From assembly GCA_022559845.1 (NCBI GenBank), contig CM040118.1:445840053-445904052 (forward strand): a stretch of DNA of 64,000 bases. Direction: 5' to 3'. Numbering within the stretch: position 1 is the stretch's first letter; each line of letters begins with the position of its first letter. A model generated the notes under the pieces. It ran no database searches. It was not told the DNA's origin and saw only the letters and a program-made list of their open reading frames with translations. The translations under genes and the position numbers were made by a program. Positions 1-10,020 of the stretch are shown piece after piece. Source of the stretch: Amorphophallus konjac (taxonomy: Eukaryota; Streptophyta; Magnoliopsida; Alismatales; Araceae).

Positions 1-235
1 CCTGGACGCCTCCATCATTCAGCTCACGGGCACCCCAGACCCCGACTATCCGTTGGCTGGATTGTAGTTCGAAAGGGAACCAATGCAATGGAGGCGTCCA
101 GGCCCCTGGACGTCTCCATCACTCAAATCACGGGTGCCCCTGGCCACTGACCATCCGTCAGCCGGTCAGATTGTCGTTTAAAAAAGAGCCAAATCATGGA
201 GGTGTCCAGGCCCCTGGACGCCTCCATCCTCCAGA
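1..235 (+). repeat. Dyad-bearing ~109-bp direct repeats upstream of a TATA box
   Basis: The motif CCTGGACGCCTCCAT recurs about every 109 bp (near 1, 103 and 212), and its reverse complement ATGGAGGCGTCCAGG lies just before the second and third copies (near 88 and 196). Each unit is therefore bounded by an inverted pair that could pair as a stem. The array stops immediately before a TATA box at 240. The layout is that of an LTR U3 region cut by the window edge, but the element family cannot be told from here. Confidence 0.75.
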
Positions 236-239
236 GCTC

Positions 240-247
240 TATAAATA
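240..247 (+). promoter_or_regulatory. TATA box (TATAAATA) of a probable LTR promoter
   Basis: TATAAATA followed by GAGGCC matches the plant TATA consensus and sits directly after the dyad repeats. Transcription would start near 275 and run rightward. The downstream sequence (about 260-1050) is GC-mixed, has no conserved protein reading, and fits an LTR R/U5 leader. This is inference from position; no second LTR copy is visible in the window. Confidence 0.45.
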
Positions 248-599
248 GAGGCCTACCCCCCTCAGTCCAGGGGTCGAGAAAAAGAGCGTCGGGAGGCTGT
301 CGGATTCCATTCCTAACCCGTGGGTGTTTTGTAGGTGAGGTTCTGCCGGATTCCTGGGTGCCCGTGCTCGCAGGAGAAAGGCCGTCTTCGCCCGTCGCGC
401 TCCCACGTCATCCCTACGCTACCGAGGCTCCGCCGGATCTCACCATCGGCCATCCAATAAGCCATTCTCCTCTCTTTTTCCTTAGATATCTTGCATTCAT
501 CATATCGCATTTTTCACCCCCTTTTGGGGGAGTCTCTTCCTGTTCCTACGTTGGTATAATCACCATCCATCATAAGCATTTTCCTCCTACTCGTGTCTG

Positions 600-1110
600 A
601 GAGGGGTTTAAAAGACAACACCAACCAGGTGTGTGTTCGGCCGTCATTTCGTTACTTGCATCGCTAGAATTGATTGATGCACCTTCGTCTTTCTGATCCA
701 CTTGTTATTTGTTTATCGTTGTTTTGCAAGGGTACTCAAGGAAAGCCCTCCCCGTTGGCCGGCCGAAGGGGGAGGAAGAAGTAACCCACCATTTCCCGCT
801 CTTGATGATTCACAGCTTTCGTGCCTTGTGCCAGGTACACGCGATCATTTCTTTTCATTGAGTTAACCCCTCTGGCGATCACATCCCTTTGGCATCCTAC
901 GTATGCTCTTTTCTCTGTTGACATGTTGCATGACCCCTTCCCCTATTAGCTTTTAGTTATTGCGAGTTTGTAGCCCGTCGCTCGCGTTTCTCATTCCTTT
1001 TTGAGTGGATCTCCATTCGGCAGTCCACAAATGCCCCCCATCCGCGGGTGTCACGAGTGAGAGACGAAAGAGCGGGGCCTGCGGGTGTAGCCCATAGCCC
1101 ATTTGAAAGT
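600..1110. other. No recognised feature
   Basis: Short open frames occur on both strands but none has a recognisable domain, codon bias or neighbouring context. It is most likely LTR or leader sequence of the element whose promoter lies at 240. Confidence 0.4.
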
Positions 1111-1295
1111 ATCTTTTGTCTTTCATTTATTATTCTGATATTATCCTTATTTTTTTATTCATCATTATCATCATTTTCATTCATTTCATTTTTTTATTTA
1201 TCATCATTTTTATTCTATTTATTTTATTTTTTTGTTATCATTTTTATTTCATTTATTTCTCTATCATCATCATTTTTATTCTCACGCAAGCACTC
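1110..1295. repeat. T-rich low-complexity tract (TTTATTCATCATTT-like)
   Basis: The top strand is almost only T, A and C, built from TTTAT, TTCATT and ATCATCATT. Two overlapping plus-strand open frames here translate to Phe/Ile/Ser-rich strings; this is composition, not a membrane protein gene. Confidence 0.85.
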
Positions 1296-1644
1296 ATCAC
1301 CAGCAGGCATAGCATATATATAGTGTAGTTCCCTTATATCAGGGATAGGATAAGGACAATGCCCAAAATTCACAGACGGATTGCAACTCACGAGGCACAA
1401 CTAAGGGAGACGTGCATACGTGAAGGGGAAACCGCGTAGGATATATGCATAGCCTAAATCACGATCCACACCCAAGACTATTCCTCCACAGAGTGAATGT
1501 GTGATTATATGGGCGGTGAACCTTAAACATAGGGACGTGCAGGCGTTCTAAGTAACACTGGAGGATTTCTTATCGCCTACACATGCATTTGGGGTTCTCG
1601 ATCGACTGGCAGCTTTGCACATCTCCCTTGGTTATTCTTAATTC

Positions 1645-1995
1645 GAGATTTCACCGTTCGACGTGAGTCTCCTCATGTGTCTCAATAGGGATTCCCGGCT
1701 ACTAAGATTCATCCCTTTATTCGCAGTGTTATTACGGATTTCGCCATTCGGCGCAAGTCTCCTCATGTGTCTTAATGGGGATTCCCGGTTACCAGGATTC
1801 ATCCTTTTATTCATAGTGTTATTATGGACTTCACCATTCGGCGCGAGTCTCCTCATATATCTCAATGGGGATTCTCGACTACTAGGGTTCATCTTTTTAT
1901 TCATAGTGCTATAATGGACTTCACCGTTCAGCGCGAGTCTCCTCATGTGTCTCAATGGGGATTCCCGGCTATTATGATTCATCCTTTTATTCACA
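1645..1995. repeat. 90-bp tandem repeat, about four copies
   Basis: Successive units begin near TTTCACCGTTCGACG and carry GAGTCTCCTCATGTGTCTC and GGGGATTCCCGG. The period is 90 bp, a multiple of three, so long open frames run through the array on both strands (118 codons on minus, 83 and more on plus) as 30-residue repeats. Style and position resemble the 126-bp array after the integrase of element T, so this may be the 3' array of another Tat-like element. Confidence 0.85.
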
Positions 1996-1999
1996 TATA

Positions 2000-2390
2000 T
2001 TCTCCTCTTTTTTTAAAGGGGATAGGCAGCTTTTTCCTTCACGATTACCCTTCATGTGAGTGTAGAGATTTAAGGCTCCATGAAGTGTTAAGAAGAATTT
2101 ATGACGTCCCTATGGTTAGGGGCCACTGCTCATATTGTGTGCGAAGTGTGGGAGTTTCGTCTAGGGTGTATCATGCGAGTTGTGCTAGCAACATAGCCAC
2201 GACTCTTCCCCTGGCCGTATGCACTTACCGAGAATTGGCTTTTCATTCCTTAGTATGTGTCGTGACGCACGCAGACACTGAATCTGGGTAGCGTTATTTA
2301 GCAAGGAAATATGCGATCTTAGAAATTTGAAGGAAGTGTATTAATACTACATTACAAGCAAACATGCACACGAAATAGGCAAGCAAGCGA
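2000..2390. other. No recognised feature
   Basis: This spacer lies between the 90-bp array and the polypyrimidine tract. A plus-strand frame continues from the array to 2291, but it has no recognisable domain. Confidence 0.4.
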
Positions 2391-2399
2391 ACCATGTTA

Positions 2400-2582
2400 T
2401 GCTCTCTTTCCTTTTCCTTTTTTTTCTTTCTTCCTTTTTTTCATTTTTTCTTTTTTTTCTTCTTTTTTTCTTCTTTTTTTCTTTTCTTTTCTTTCTCTTC
2501 CTCTCTCTTTTTTTCCCTTTTTTCTTTTTTCTTCTTTTTTTCTTCTTCTTTTTTTCTTTTTTTTCTTTCCTTTTCTTTTTAT
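2400..2582. repeat. Polypyrimidine/polypurine tract (~180 bp)
   Basis: The top strand is almost uninterrupted C and T (TTTTTTCTTC-type), with only a handful of purines near the left end. Translations on either strand give Phe/Ser-rich or Lys/Arg/Glu-rich strings that reflect composition only. Tracts of this kind can form triplex DNA; here it separates two tandem arrays. Confidence 0.9.
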
Positions 2583-2689
2583 ATGGGACTTAATAGGCAC
2601 ACCCGCAGGCTGACAGTTTGAGAGGTAAGTGGCTGACGTAACGACAATGGAGAGAAGATGTTATATGTTGTTGTGAATCCCAAGAGGGG

Positions 2690-4130
2690 TCAGGAGTTGG
2701 TGTGAAACCAAAGGAGGGGTCTTTTCGTTCATTGGTTCGGACTGCGATTCCGAGCCAATAGTAAGGTGGTGGTCAGCCTCGCTCGAAGGTCATGACACCG
2801 AAAGACTTGGCTTGGATGTAAAGCCGTAATGCCAAGGTCGAAAAGTCTTTTTGTTCATTGGGTTGGATGATAGTTTCCAGGCCAATGATAAGATGACTGT
2901 CGGCTTAGACAAAAGGTCATGACGCCGAATGACTTGGCTTAGGCGTAAGGCCATGACGCCAAGAGAGAGCATTTGTCGGCTTAAGCAAGGAGCCATGACG
3001 CTGGACCACTTGACCTAGACGGAAGGTCATGATGCCAAGGGAGAATCTTAAATGGCCTAGGCGGAGAGTCGTGATGCCGAACAACTTGGCTTAGGCGGAA
3101 GGCCATGATGCCAAGGCAGAATATTCATCAGCTTAGGCGAGAAGCCAAGACACCGGACAAGGATATTTAACGGCTTAGACGTAAAGTCATGATGCCGTAT
3201 AGCTTGGCTTAGGCGGAAGGTCACGACGCCAAGGTATAATATATACCGGCTTAGGCGAGAAGCCATGACGTCGGACAAGGATATTTAACGGCTTAGACAT
3301 AAAGTCATGATGTCGTACATCTTGGCTTAGGCGGAAGGCCATGACGCCAAGATAGAATATTCACTGGCCTAGGCAGAAGGAGCCATGACGCCGGACAAGG
3401 ATATTTAACGGCTTAGACGTAAAGTCATGATGCCGTATAGTTTGGCTTAGGCGGAAGGCCATGACGCCAAGATAGAATATTCACCGGCTTAGGCAGAAGG
3501 AGCCATGACGCCGGACAAAGATATTTAACGGCTTAGACATAAAGTCATGACGCCGCACAGCTTGGCTTAGGCGGAAGGCCATGACGCCAAGATAGAATAT
3601 TCACCGGCTTAGGTAGAAGGAGCCATGACGTCGGACAAAGATATTTAATGGCTTAGACATAAAGTCATGACGCCGCATAGCTTGGCTTAGGCGGAAGGCC
3701 ATGACGCCAAGATATAATATTTACCGGCTTAGGCGAGAAGCCAAGACACCGGACAAGGATATTTAACGGCTTAGACGTAAAGTCATGATGCCGTATAGCT
3801 TGGCTTAGGCGGAAGGTCACGACGCCAAGGTATAATATATACCGGCTTAGGCGAGAAGCCATGACGTCGGACAAGGATATTTAACGGCTTAGACATAAAG
3901 TCATGATGTCGTACATCTTGGCTTAGACGGAAGGCCATGATGCCAAGATAGAATATTCACCGGCTTATGCAAAAGGAGCCATGATGCCGGACAAAGATAT
4001 TTAACGGCTTAGACATAAAGTCATGATGCCGTACAACTTGGCTTAGGCGGAAGGCCATGACGCCAAGATATAATATTCACTGGCTTAGGCGTGAAGCCAT
4101 GATGCCGGACAAGGATATTTTTGTTAATTT
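2690..4130. repeat. 119-120-bp tandem array (GGCTTAGGCGGAAGGCCATGACGCC)
   Basis: The core CTTGGCTTAGGCGGAAGG recurs near 3080, 3200, 3319, 3438, 3558, 3678, 3796, 3915 and 4036. Each unit contains three related sub-motifs of the form GGCTTAGnC...CATGACGCC, so the array probably grew from a shorter unit. The first 300 bp (2690-3000) are more diverged. It has no protein function I can support and resembles the untranslated arrays of Tat/Ogre-type Gypsy elements. Confidence 0.9.
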
Positions 4131-4149
4131 ACGTGCCAGCCTAGACGCA

Positions 4150-4690
4150 AGGTCATGATGCTGGCGGTAGAAGGGTCCTTTTGTTCTTTAACTGGATGAA
4201 AGGGGCAGAGCCACAGGTAAAAGGGGTTTTTTTGTTGACTGGCTAGACGAAAGGTCTAAGCCAAAGGTGAAAGGGTCTTTTTGTTGTCTGGCTAGACGAA
4301 AGGTCCGAGCCAGAGGCAAAAGGGTCTTTTTGTTTACTGGCTGGACAAAAGGTCTGAGCCAAAGGTAAAAGGGTCTTTTTATTCTATGGTCGGACGGAAG
4401 GTCCGAACCAAATGTGAAAGGGTCTTTTTGTTCTTTGGTCGGACGGAAGGTCCGAGCCAAAGGTGAAAGGGTTTTTTTTTATTCTATGGTCGGACGGAAG
4501 TCCGAGCCAAAGGTGAAAGGGTCTTTTTGTTGTGGGGTCGGACGGAAGGTATAAACCAAAGACACAAGGGGTCTTTTTGTTAACTGGCTGGATAAAAGGT
4601 CTGAGCCAGAGGTAGAAGAAGGGTCTTTTTGTTCTCTGACCGGACGGAAGGTCCGAACCAAAGATGAAATATGGACGTTGACCCAACGGG
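4150..4690. repeat. ~62-bp tandem array (GGTCGGACGGAAGGTCCGA)
   Basis: About eight units carry GGTC(G/T)GACGGAAGGTCCGAnCCA followed by AAAGGGTCTTTTTGTT. The half-sites GGTCGGAC and GGTCCGA form a partial dyad in each unit. The array follows the 119-bp array directly and precedes a third family of repeats, so three unrelated arrays lie head to tail. Confidence 0.85.
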
Positions 4691-5340
4691 ATGTTGGAGT
4701 CAACAAACTTTGCTTAGATGGTATGTCCAAGACAAGGGCAGACATAAAACACTATTGTCGTCTCGAAGTCATGTCAAAAACGACCAGCTTGGGAGAGACA
4801 CAGGATCTGGGCCAGGGTAGAGAATGGTTGTTGACTTGACAGACTGTCAAAGTCAACCAACTTGGCGACGACGCGGGGTCTAAGACAAGGAAGGAATATA
4901 GGATATAAATGTCAACCCAACGTCATGTCAAGGCCAACGAACTTGGCAGAGACGTGAGGCCTTAGCCAAGGGTAGAATATAGGATAAGTATTGACTCGAC
5001 GTCCTATCGAAGCCAACGAACTTGGCATAGGCGTGAGCCCTAAGCCAAGGGCAGAATATAGGATAAGTGTTGACTCGACGTCCTGTCAAAGCCAACAAAC
5101 TTGGCAGAGGCGTGAGGCCTAAGCCAAGGGCATAATATAGGATAGGCGTTGACTCGACGTCTTGTCAAAGCCAACGAACTTGGCAGAGGCGTGAGGCCTA
5201 AGCCAAGGGTAGAGTATAGGGTAGGTGTTGACTCGACGTCCTGTCGAAGCTAAAGAACTTGGCAGAGGCGTGAGGCCTAAGCCAAGGGTAGAGTATTGGG
5301 TAGGTGTTAACTCGACATCTTGTCGAAGTCAAAACGGGAA
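4690..5340. repeat. ~80-bp tandem array (TTGACTCGACGTCCTGTC)
   Basis: About eight units have TTGACTCGACGTC, GCCAACGAACTTGGCAGAGGCGTGAGGCCTAAG and GGGTAGAATATAGGATAGG in that order. The first units are diverged and the last five are very similar. The array ends where homology to a minus-strand LTR begins. Confidence 0.85.
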
Positions 5341-5804
5341 ATACAAGGTATTTATATGAAAATGCAAATGACCTAAACTATCCTCAGATCTAGGTTAGGG
5401 GAGGGGCATACAAGGAATAGAATAATTATTTCTCTCATGTGTGTTCTACCAAAATGAAATATCCATTCTAAGGGGGGCGCCCCCTTGACTTCAAGGGTGG
5501 CCAACTTTGAAATTTTCATCCCTTTGTCCCCTTGAATGGTCAAGCCTTCTAGAAGCCCACCTTGGACATTTGACTAGCCCCACATGAGCCCCTAGGGCTT
5601 AGGTGGACTAATGGGGAAGAATGTGGGGGCCCCTTGCTGGACCTACTGAACTTTTACAAAAAAACTCAAAGACCCTTAAGGAACAACAAATCGGCTTATA
5701 AAGCCTTACATTTGCAAACCCATTTTCCCAAGGATATAAAAGCAAACAAAAAGGACACAAATGCAAACTAAAATGTGGGTGGTCTTGCTCTGATGTCCCC
5801 ATCA
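5340..5804 (-). mobile_element. U3 fragment of a chromovirus-type LTR (minus strand)
   Basis: Read on the minus strand, this starts TGATGGGGACATC at 5804 and follows the same order as the solo LTR at 52310: an A/T-rich start, the GCTTTATAAGCC block, TTCTAGAAGGCTTGACC, the palindrome GGGGGCGCCCCC at 5473-5484, AGATCTAGG and a TATA box (minus strand TATAAATA, 5349-5356). It stops just past the TATA box, so only U3 (465 bp, the same U3 length as the 52310 copy) remains. The bordering 80-bp array marks the break. Confidence 0.75.
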
Positions 5805-6470
5805 CCAACACATGATAGATCCATATTTGGTTGTCCTGGTCCACCCTTGCACTCAATAGTCTTCACACCCACACTGCATCATAGTGCATGGTATACACAT
5901 TCAAGCAAGCATCTAGGAACGAGCGGTGAGGTTCATGATGAGTGGGCAAAAGCTCGCAAGCGCCACTTGGAGTCCCACGTGGACAATCTAGTGATGGTGA
6001 GATTGGAGTGGCTCTACCCTAGGGACACCTCCAAATCGAGGGCATGAGGACTTGGACCTTCCCAAGTTCCGAGTGGCTTTGGCAACACGGCTTATGAGTT
6101 GGACTTACCGATGGGTTCTGGGATATAACCCACTTCCCACGTGGCAGACCCGGTACCCTATAAGGGCACCGCGGTGGATCCTAGAGAGCGCCTCGAGCCT
6201 ATACCATCCTTTGAGAGAGACACCCTCGGATAGTCTCCACATATCAGCCTGAGAGCCCGATGTGTGCACACGGAGGCAATACTAGACATTTAGGGTACCA
6301 TCGCTGGCAAGAGGGTGAGCCCGAGCCACCTTGAGAGGATGAAGGACCGTCCCCTGGCTCGGACGTAGGGTTGAGTTGGGAGATCGTGCTTTGCCTGAAG
6401 CTGTTTTGGTGTGCTGCCACCCCGGTGGACCCATACTCGATGAAGTCAAGTTCTCCGCACCCCGGGGGTA
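5805..6470 (+). mobile_element. Remnant of a non-autonomous Gypsy internal region
   Basis: The plus-strand translation near 5826-5850 contains FGCPGPPLH, which also occurs near the end of element B's private ORF (43140-43165), with the surrounding DNA also partly similar. The fragment ends at a polypurine-like tract (CCCCGGGGG, 6460-6468) directly before an LTR-like start at 6471. I read it as the 3' end of a B-like element's internal region. No reverse transcriptase, integrase or other domain is visible and the frames are broken. Confidence 0.45.
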
Positions 6471-6790
6471 TGATGGGGACATCCCGACCATTCCAAATTT
6501 TTTGAGGATCCCTTTGCTCGCCAGCTGTGCGTCATCTTGTTCGCCACATTTTTTTGAGTCATGACATGTAATTTTTATATTTTATTTGAGTCACAATTAT
6601 GTAATTTTCCTTTTATTTGAGTCAAGTACCTAGGTTAAGAGAGTCATTTACATAAGTCATATGTCAATTGGGCCATTAGATTAGCTAATTGGGCCCAACT
6701 TGTGGGCTATCCCAGGGGCGCCCCCTTTCCCCTTAGTTAGTTTGGTCATTGGTCTAAAAGTCAGGGACTTATTGTAAAATGTGGGATGCC

Positions 6791-6798
6791 TATATATA
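6791..6798 (+). promoter_or_regulatory. TATA box (TATATATA) of LTR-like sequence
   Basis: CCTATATATAGGACCCC lies 67 bp downstream of the GGGGCGCCCC dyad, in a stretch that otherwise reads as U3. Transcription would start near 6825, shortly before a CT-rich leader typical of plant LTRs. Confidence 0.5.
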
Positions 6799-7664
6799 GG
6801 ACCCCATTTCCTCCATTGAAGCTAATGGATAGTTGAAAGATTTAAAAAATCCAATTAAATTTCCCTAGGGTGAGAAACCCATCCCTCTCCCTCTCTCTCT
6901 CTCTCGAAAGGGGGCGAACCCCATTCTCTCTCCTCCCCCCCCCCCATTTCAAAATTCCTCTCTCTCCTCCCCCATTCACTTCTCATTAAGACCCCTCCCC
7001 CCTTCCCCATACATCGATTCAATTCCCCTCCAACCCCAAGGTAGAATCTCCACCTCCAAGGCACCTCTTCATTTCCCAAGCAACTCTTCCTCTTCCCCAA
7101 GCAACCTTTCACCTCCCAAAGCACCCCTCCCTCTTCCCCAAGCCCAGCCATCACTCCTCCACCCCTTGGGGACCTCTCCCATTCCCCCTTCCCCCACCTT
7201 GGTCGCACTCCTCACCCCCTCCCCTTGGCTGGTCGACCAGCTCTCTTCCCCTCCCATACACTTGTGAGCAGACTGCACCCCACCACCCAGACTCATCTCC
7301 ACTTCGTCCCAGCCCCAGCACCACCCTCCCTTGCACCCCTTAGCCCCCCAACATCCCCCTCCACCTTCCACAGCCATTATCCCTCACCCCCCTGTAGATG
7401 CCTAACTTCGGACATCCCCGCGGACCCTTACCTAGCCATCATTGAAGTGATCCTTCTTCTTGGTTGATTGTGAGTGTGGAGTCTCATCCTTGTTTAGGTA
7501 GGCTCCACCATGTCCTTTCGCGGATCCAACTTCGCAGTAAGTTGGCGGGGGGTTGAAGGGGGGCAGTGCGCCCCTACCCATAAGGTTGAGTGTTCGGGGG
7601 CGTGAGCCCTCGAGGTGAATTTTTTGAGGTGCTATATATGATTCTCTCCATTTTCCATTGATCT

Positions 7665-7860
7665 CCCTGGAAGGCCAAAGACTTGGCCGCCCATACCCCT
7701 GGGCGGCCAGATAGCTGGCCGCCTAGCCATTCTAGGGCAGCCAGAGATCTGGCAGCCCACATCCCAAGGCGGCCACTGAGCTGGCCGCCCACCTCTTCTG
7801 GACGGCCATCGATCTGGCCGCCCAGCTCCCTTTGAACGGCCCTCTACTTGGCCGCCTCCT
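7665..7860. repeat. ~45-bp GGCCGCC-rich dyad array
   Basis: Units alternate GGCGGCCAGATAGCTGGCCGCC-type inverted halves separated by short spacers, about four copies. A fifth, isolated copy lies at about 8340-8400. Each unit can fold into a GC-rich hairpin around TAGCTGGCCGCC. The array lies within the LTR-like region that starts at 6471. Confidence 0.75.
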
Positions 7861-7926
7861 GATAACTGCAGTCAAACCCACGTTTCCGCCCACTCCGGGC
7901 ACGTCCTTCACAACCATCCTCAATCG

Positions 7927-8158
7927 GGGGGGGTTCGAGACTCACGTAGCCTCACACGTAATCCACTTTCGAATGTTTTTCATGGAGGGAATTCCCCCAC
8001 ATACAAAACTCCATTCCGATCCATCTCACGGGGGGGGGGGGGGGGTTCGAGACTCACGTAGCCTCACACGTAATCCACTTTCGAATGTTTTTCATGGAGG
8101 TAATTCCCCCACATACAAAACTCCATTCCGATCCATCTCACGGGGGGGGGGGGGGGGT
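7927..8158. repeat. ~116-bp direct duplication ending in G-runs
   Basis: Two nearly identical copies of a unit running from TTCGAGACTCACGTAGCC to CCATCTCACGG are each followed by a run of 15 or more G. The G-runs (about 8031-8046 and 8142-8157) may be where the copies recombined or slipped. No coding role is supported. Confidence 0.85.
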
Positions 8159-8701
8159 TGGACATTTTCTCACGGGGAGTTGGACATTTTCTGACGGAGG
8201 GGGTTGGACATTTTTGGAGGAGGAGAGGTTACTAGTTCGAGGGAGAGAGCTGTGAGCAAGAGAGCGCCTTCCCGACCCTCTCCTAGCAGCAGAACCTGCC
8301 GTTGAAGAGCTCTGCGACCGGAGAGTCCAGGTTACAGGGGGTGGCCATTGACATGGCCGGCCACCTCTTTGAACGGCCATATAGCTGGCCGCCCTCTGCA
8401 TGGTCGACGGGCAAACCCCGTCCTTCTTTCCCTTGTTCCCTATATTGCTACGTTACTTCCTATTTTACTGCATTCATGCATGATAGAATTGTCTATATCC
8501 TTTTCTTTAAAGTGGTTTTCCAATCCAAAACATAGGGAAGGTGGATGGTCGAAAGTCTCGGCCATCCCTCTTTCCGCCCCCCTTCCCGGTATGATCACCA
8601 CCATTTGCATGTTTTCCTTTTAGTTTGAGCATATACTACACTATCATAGTCTAGTGGGTTTGTTCTTTCTATTTGCTGGTTATTTTACAGGGACTTCATC
8701 A

Positions 8702-9025
8702 CCGACTCGCAGAGCTCCGCGTTCTTGGTCGGCCGAGAGCAAGGATAGGAAGAACCCACATTCTCCCATTCCTAAGGCGTTCACGATCATTCTACCCCTG
8801 TGAAGTTCATGTAAACACCTATGGCGATCACACCTATTTCTATTTTTCTAACCTGTGCACTGTAGGTAGCAGTAGCACAAGTTCGGGAGGACACACACAC
8901 GCCGTACGTGGATGACGTACTTCCAGCACCTACACCCCCTTGTTGTACCTTCGCCCCTTCCCACCCCTATCATCACCTATCACCACCCTACTTAGCCCAG
9001 TTCGCAGGCAGCAGCAGAGGCACGA
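8702..9025. other. No recognised feature
   Basis: Unassigned sequence between the LTR-like block and a LINE fragment. Short plus-strand frames are Pro/Ser/His-rich without a recognisable motif. Confidence 0.35.
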
Positions 9026-9039
9026 GTGGCAGGCTCGAC

Positions 9040-9277
9040 CCCGACATCACCTCAAGTCCTTGTGCAGATTATTACAAAACAGGTCCAATGTCCATGGATG
9101 ATTCTCACTTACATCAGAGAAATTTGGGAATTTCTACCTCAGAGAAACTCTATCACTCACATCTTCAGAGAAGCCAATGTTGTTGCTGATCTACTAGCTT
9201 CTCTAGCTTGCACCAACAAATGTAATCTTTTCTTTTCTTCTTTCGAGCTTCCCAAAAACATTAAGGGTGCAGCTTGA
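9040..9277 (+). pseudogene. LINE ORF2 C-terminal RNase H-like fragment
   Basis: The translation ends with ITHIFREANVVADLLASLA followed by LPKNIKGAA and a stop. This is the C-terminal half of the RNase H-like domain (RVT_3) found at the end of many plant LINE ORF2 proteins, where HxxREANxVADxLA carries a catalytic Asp; that Asp is present here. Upstream residues W-x6-IREIWEF fit the same domain. About 79 residues remain of a family that normally exceeds 1,000. An AATAAA-like signal (CAATAAAATT) lies 60-70 bp downstream. The 5' part is missing and no poly(A) tail or TSD was found. Confidence 0.7.
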
Positions 9278-9349
9278 TTGGACAAGCTAGGTATGCCTAG
9301 CATTCGTATCATGTGATTTATTCTTTTCTGCTATTCTCAATAAAATTAG

Positions 9350-10020
9350 CCTCCTAGTGGTTTTATGGTTAAGTGCCCTCGCCCCAGAGGTGCACTTGCC
9401 ATTTACTCCTAGGAAGGGTTTTTTTAAAAAAAAAACTCAAGGATTCAAGCGGTGTATCTTATATTTCTGGAAAGCTCTTCGAAGCAACTTCGCAGGCGAG
9501 GTGGTCTCGCATCCATTCGACATCCGTGCTACCCGGGAGAGCCATTCTCCCTTGACTGTGCAAAGCTGCTCCAGCAGGGAACCAGAGCCCAAGAGAAGAA
9601 GCGACCACGGCCGCTCCTGTACGATTTTGGACGTGATTTTTGGCTGAGGTCTTCGCCTCCAAGCCCTCTGTCAGCACCAACAAGAAGGGAGCCATTTGGA
9701 TCCCGGAGCATAGATTTCCAAATTTTCTCCCCGGAGTGCGCAGGTCAGCTTCCCTGAGCCATATCCGACTCTTCCCACCGTTCTGGTTCTCGTGGTCTAC
9801 TCCGACCTCCTCCAGTGACCGCGTTGGTCTCTGATCGAAGAGGACTCATCCACGATCGCAACGGTACTGGTCCCGCCCTCATTGGACCCCGGGAGTGTTC
9901 GTGGCAGCCACTTCTTCCAGTAGCAGAAGTTCTGGGACATTCAGAGGCAGGTCCGACTAGCCCTGGTCCTGACCCCGCCTCGGCCACCATCGACATCAAA
10001 ATAATCTCCAGAAATTTGGG
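9350..10020. other. No recognised feature
   Basis: Several overlapping frames exist on both strands, none with a conserved motif. This is the immediate left flank of element A. The five bases before A are TTGGG, but A's right LTR end is lost, so a duplication cannot be confirmed. Confidence 0.4.

Larger units (their letters stand above)
6471..8700 (+). mobile_element. Probable LTR of a chromovirus-like element; right end uncertain
   Basis: It begins TGATGGGGACATC, the same 13 bases that open the minus-strand LTR fragment ending at 5804, and follows a polypurine tract. It contains GGGGCGCCCC at 6715-6724 and a TATA box TATATATA at 6791-6798, in the order seen in the other LTRs of this group. 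Below the TATA box are a CT-rich leader (6855-7400), a GC-rich array and a 118-bp duplication. A 2.2-kb length would match the other LTRs, but I see no primer-binding site and no partner LTR, so the end is a guess. Confidence 0.45.

Noticed and set aside
1048..1328. Phe/Ile-rich frames as membrane proteins
   Set aside because: The DNA is a T-rich low-complexity tract; hydrophobicity follows from composition.
2397..2621. Lys/Arg/Glu-rich minus frame and Phe-rich plus frames
   Set aside because: They are translations of a polypyrimidine tract.
6855..7377. Gly/Glu/Arg-rich minus frames (up to 117 codons)
   Set aside because: They are the reverse of a CT-rich LTR leader; no motif, and several overlapping frames look alike.
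5340..8700. The minus LTR at 5340-5804 and the plus LTR at 6471 as two LTRs of one element
   Set aside because: They share the opening 13 bases but have opposite orientation, so they cannot be a pair.
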